A stretch of 64,000 nt of DNA from Sapria himalayana. Lineage: Eukaryota > Streptophyta > Magnoliopsida > Malpighiales > Rafflesiaceae. The notes beneath the pieces are model-generated. The model did not search any database. It saw nothing but the letters and a program-made list of their open reading frames with translations, and was not told the DNA's origin. The stretch lies in the NCBI GenBank assembly GCA_029783825.1, contig JAREIK010012127.1:497501-561500 (forward strand), read 5' to 3'. The position numbers and the translations under genes were made by a program. This document shows positions 61,005-64,000 of the stretch, in pieces (positions within the stretch are counted from its first letter, which is position 1; the number at the start of each line of letters is the position of its first letter).

Positions 61005-64000
61005 AAAAGAAAAAGAAAAAAAGAAGAAGAAGAAGAAGAAGAAGAAGAAGAAGAGTAGAAGAAGAAGAAGAAGAAGAAGAAGAGTAGAAGAAGAAGAAGA
61101 AGAAGAAGAAGAGTAGAAGAAGAAGAAGAAGAAGAGTAGAAGAAGAAGAAGAAGAAGAGTAGAAGAAGAAGAAAAAGATGATGACGATGATGATGAATAC
61201 GAAAGAGAAGGTGAGTAAAAGAAAAAAAATAAGAATGAGAAGTATACAAAAAATAACAAGCAAAAGAAGAAAAAGATAAAAAAATAAGGGGAAGAAAGAG
61301 AAAGAGAAGTAGAACAAAAGAAGATAAAGGAATAGGAGGAGAAAGAAGATGAGGAGGAGGAGAAGAAAAATAAAGAATTGGAGTAAGATAAGGTGGAGAA
61401 GAAAAAGAAAAAAAAATGAAAAAGTTGAAGGAGAAGAAGAAGAAGTATATGAATAAGAATAAGAAGAAAATGAAAAATAAAAAAGAAGTTGAAGAAAAAT
61501 AAGATAAAGAAGGAAGAGAAGAAGAATATATAGAAGAAGAAAATGATGAAGATAAAGAAGAAGAAGAAGAAGTAGTAGTAGTAGAAGGAGAAACAAGAGA
61601 AGTAGAAAATCAAGAAGAAGAAGAAGTAGAAAAAAAGAAAAAGAAAGCGTTGAAGAAAAAAAAATATAAGAAAGAGAAAAAGAAAAAGAAAGAAAAGATG
61701 AAGAATAACAAGAAGACAAAGAATAAGAAGAAAAAGAAGAATGAGAAGAAGAAGAAGAAAAACAGCAAAGAGAAGAATGAGAACAAGAAGAAGAAGAAGA
61801 ATAATAATATAGAGAAGGGGAATAAAAAGTAGAAGAAAAGGGAAATGAAGAAAAAGGATTAAAAAGAGGAAAAGAAAATGAAGAAAAAAAAGATAAAGCA
61901 GTAATCAAAAAAGAACAACAAAAAAAGGAGCATAAGGGAGGAAGTAGAAGAAGAAAATGAAGAAGAAAAAGAAGTAGAAGAAGAGGAAGTGAAAGAAATA
62001 AGAGAAGAAGGAGATGTAGAAAAAGAAGAAAAAGAAAATGGAGAAGTAGAAGTAGCAAAAAAAGAATGAGAAGAAGAAGTAGTAGAAAAGGATGTAGTAT
62101 AATAAAAAGGAGAAGAGGAAGTAGAAGAAAAAGAAGAAGTAAAAGACAGATAAGAGGTAGAAAAAAAAGAGGAAGTAGAAGAAAAATAAGAAGAAGAAAA
62201 AAAGAAAAAAAGATATTAGAAAGAAGTATCAAGAAAAGAAGTAGCATAAGTAGGAAGAGAATAATAATAATAGAAATAAGAAAAAAAGAAGAAAAATCAA
62301 TTAGTAAAAGGAGAAATACAAGAAGAAATAAAATAAGAAGATGAAAAAGAAGACGAATATATAAAATAGGAAGAACACAAATAAAAATATGAAGGAAAAG
62401 ATGTAAAAGGAAACAAAGCAAAAGAAAACGTAGATGAAAAAAAAGGAGAGGCTAAAGAAAAAAAAAGTAGTAGCAGAAGAAGATATAGCAATAGAAGAAA
62501 AAATATATAGTAGAATAAGAAAAAGAAGTAGTAGAAGAAAAAAAAAGAAGAAACATCAGTTCTAGGAGGAGAAGCATTAGAAGAAGCATAAGAAAAAAAA
62601 AGCAAAAGTATTAGAAGAAGGAGGATGAGGAGGATGAGAAGAAGAATACGAAGATGATGATGATGAATAACGAGGGGGGTAAGAAGAAGAAGAAGAAGAA
62701 TAATAATAATAATAATAATGAGAAGAATAAGAAGAAAAGAAGAAGTAGAAGAAGAAGAAAAATGAGGAGGATAGGAAGGAAAAAAAGAATAATGAAAGAA
62801 GAAGATGGGGAAGTAGACAAAAAAGAAAAAACTAGAGGAAGACAAGAAGAAGAAGAAGAAGAAAAGTAGTAGAAGAAGAACAATCATGAGAATGAATTGA
62901 AGAAAAAAAATATGAAAAATAACAACAATATGAAGAAGAGAAAGAAGAAGCATAAGGAGATGTGGAAGAAGAAGCTAAAGAATTAGTAGAAGAAGAATTA
63001 GCATAAGAAGAAGTAATATAAGATGACGTAGGTGGAGAAGAAGAAGAAAATGTAGTAGAAGAATAAGAATATTAATAAGAAGGAATAGTATATAAAAAAA
63101 GAAACATAAAAAAAATAAGAAGAAGAAAGAGGAGGAGATGGTGGATAAGAAGAAAAAAATGAAGAACAATAAATATGAGGAGAAGCATAAGAAAAATAAG
63201 AAGCAAAAGTAGAAAAAAAAAGAAAATAAATAAGTTGGAGACAGAATGTGAAGAAGAAGAAGATAAAGGATAATAAGTAAACAAAGACGACAAAGAAGAA
63301 GTAGAATAAGGAGAAGTTGAAGGAGGAGGAGGAAGTTAGGGAGATATGAAGAAAAAGGTGGAAGAGATGGAGTAGGAGGAGGATGAGAAGAAGAAGAAAA
63401 AAATGTAGAAGAATATAAAAAAATATAACAAGAAGAATAAAATGAAAAATAACTAGTCTTAAAAGAAAAATATAAAGAAGAAAAGGACAATTTAAAAGTA
63501 GAAGAAGAATATAATGATGATTATTATTTTAAACAACAAGAAGTAGTAGTAGGAGGTGAAGTAGGAGAAAAAAAAGAATATAAAGAAGGAGAAAACAAAA
63601 TAATAAAAGAAGTTGAAGAAAAAGAACAAGAATTAGAAGAATGATAAGAAGAAGAAGAAGAAGATGGAGAAAAAGATGAAGAAAAAAAGAAAAAGAAAAA
63701 CAAAAACAAAAAGAAAAATAAAAAGTATAAAAAAAAAGTTGGAGAAGGAGGAGGAGAAGAAGAATAAGAACAACAACAAAAAGGGAGAGGAGAAGAAAAA
63801 GGAGGAGGATGAGAAGAAAAAAATAAGATGAAGATCTAGAAGTAGAAAAAGAAGAAAAACTAGAAAAAAAATAGCATAAAAAAGTAGTACAAAAGAAAAT
63901 GAAGAAGGAATATATAAAATAAGTAGAGGAAGTAGAAAAAAGGAGAGGTACAAGTAGAAGATTAAGAAGATGGAGAAGAAGAAGAAGAAAACGAAGTAGA
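60404..64000. repeat. Giant purine-rich trinucleotide tract (GAA type)
   Basis: About 3.6 kb of almost pure A and G on +, chiefly (GAA)n, with AGAGTAGAAGAAG and AATAAGAAG interruptions. 60,540-61,170 is the most regular part: blocks of 4-12 GAA units separated by GAGTA. Further right it is looser, with GATGATGAT patches. It continues beyond the window. The long frames (up to 672 codons on -, Lys/Arg-rich on +) are composition artefacts. Mirror polarity to 1-3,505. Confidence 0.95.

Noticed and set aside
60360..63953. Long frames (up to 672 codons on -) and Lys/Arg-rich frames on + in the purine tract
   Set aside because: Same composition artefact; no domain, no start context, no homologous non-repeat part.

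Overview
This is a window of nuclear DNA from a flowering plant. It is AT-rich and gene-poor, and is built mostly from decayed transposable elements of typical plant families: an Athila-type gypsy, chromovirus-like gypsy, Ty1/copia, plant L1 LINE, hAT, CACTA/EnSpm and PIF/Harbinger. The only intact protein gene I can support is a two-exon tau-class glutathione S-transferase (GST) on the minus strand at 47,462-48,192, 218 aa, with one phase-0 intron. Species cannot be named; the GST class and TE set fit any angiosperm.

Layout. 1-3,505 is a huge pyrimidine-rich trinucleotide tract (TTC/ATC type), ending in a 30-bp minisatellite. 3,506-9,280 holds an Athila-like gag-protease remnant and a ~1-kb tandem duplication built from GTCATGACTTT-like words. 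9,284-11,084 holds non-autonomous hAT elements and a 483-bp foldback element. 12,049-12,330 is a GC-rich gypsy gag fragment. 12,337-18,907 carries two hAT transposon copies of one family, head to head, each broken differently. 19,541-30,000 is a dismantled GST paralogue: an exon-2 fragment, a truncated copia with its tRNA primer-binding site, then GST 3'-flank DNA split by a 5.56-kb antisense LINE with a 15-bp target-site duplication. 29,880-36,130 is chromovirus pol, then LTR, then gag, in permuted order. 36,387-39,562 holds a CACTA-like MITE and a PIF/Harbinger transposase remnant. 39,640-40,310 is a further GST-flank copy, followed by a second degenerate copia (to ~43,740). 45,480-47,200 is a CACTA-type end and the GST 3' flank, then the intact GST. 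48,916-57,275 is a degenerate 8.4-kb CACTA element with TNP2 and TNPA-like remnants on the minus strand and a probable solo LTR inside. 57,276-60,400 is anonymous DNA with a 36-bp perfect hairpin. 60,404-64,000 is a huge purine-rich (GAA) tract, opposite in polarity to the left one.

Functionally there is one candidate expressed gene, a cytosolic detoxification enzyme. The rest records GST-locus duplication (one inverted intact copy plus at least two partial copies in the other orientation) and repeated TE invasion. The TE coding regions carry many in-frame stops, often at codons one transition away from Gln, Arg or Trp, as expected for old methylated elements. No CRISPR, rRNA or convincing tRNA gene was seen.
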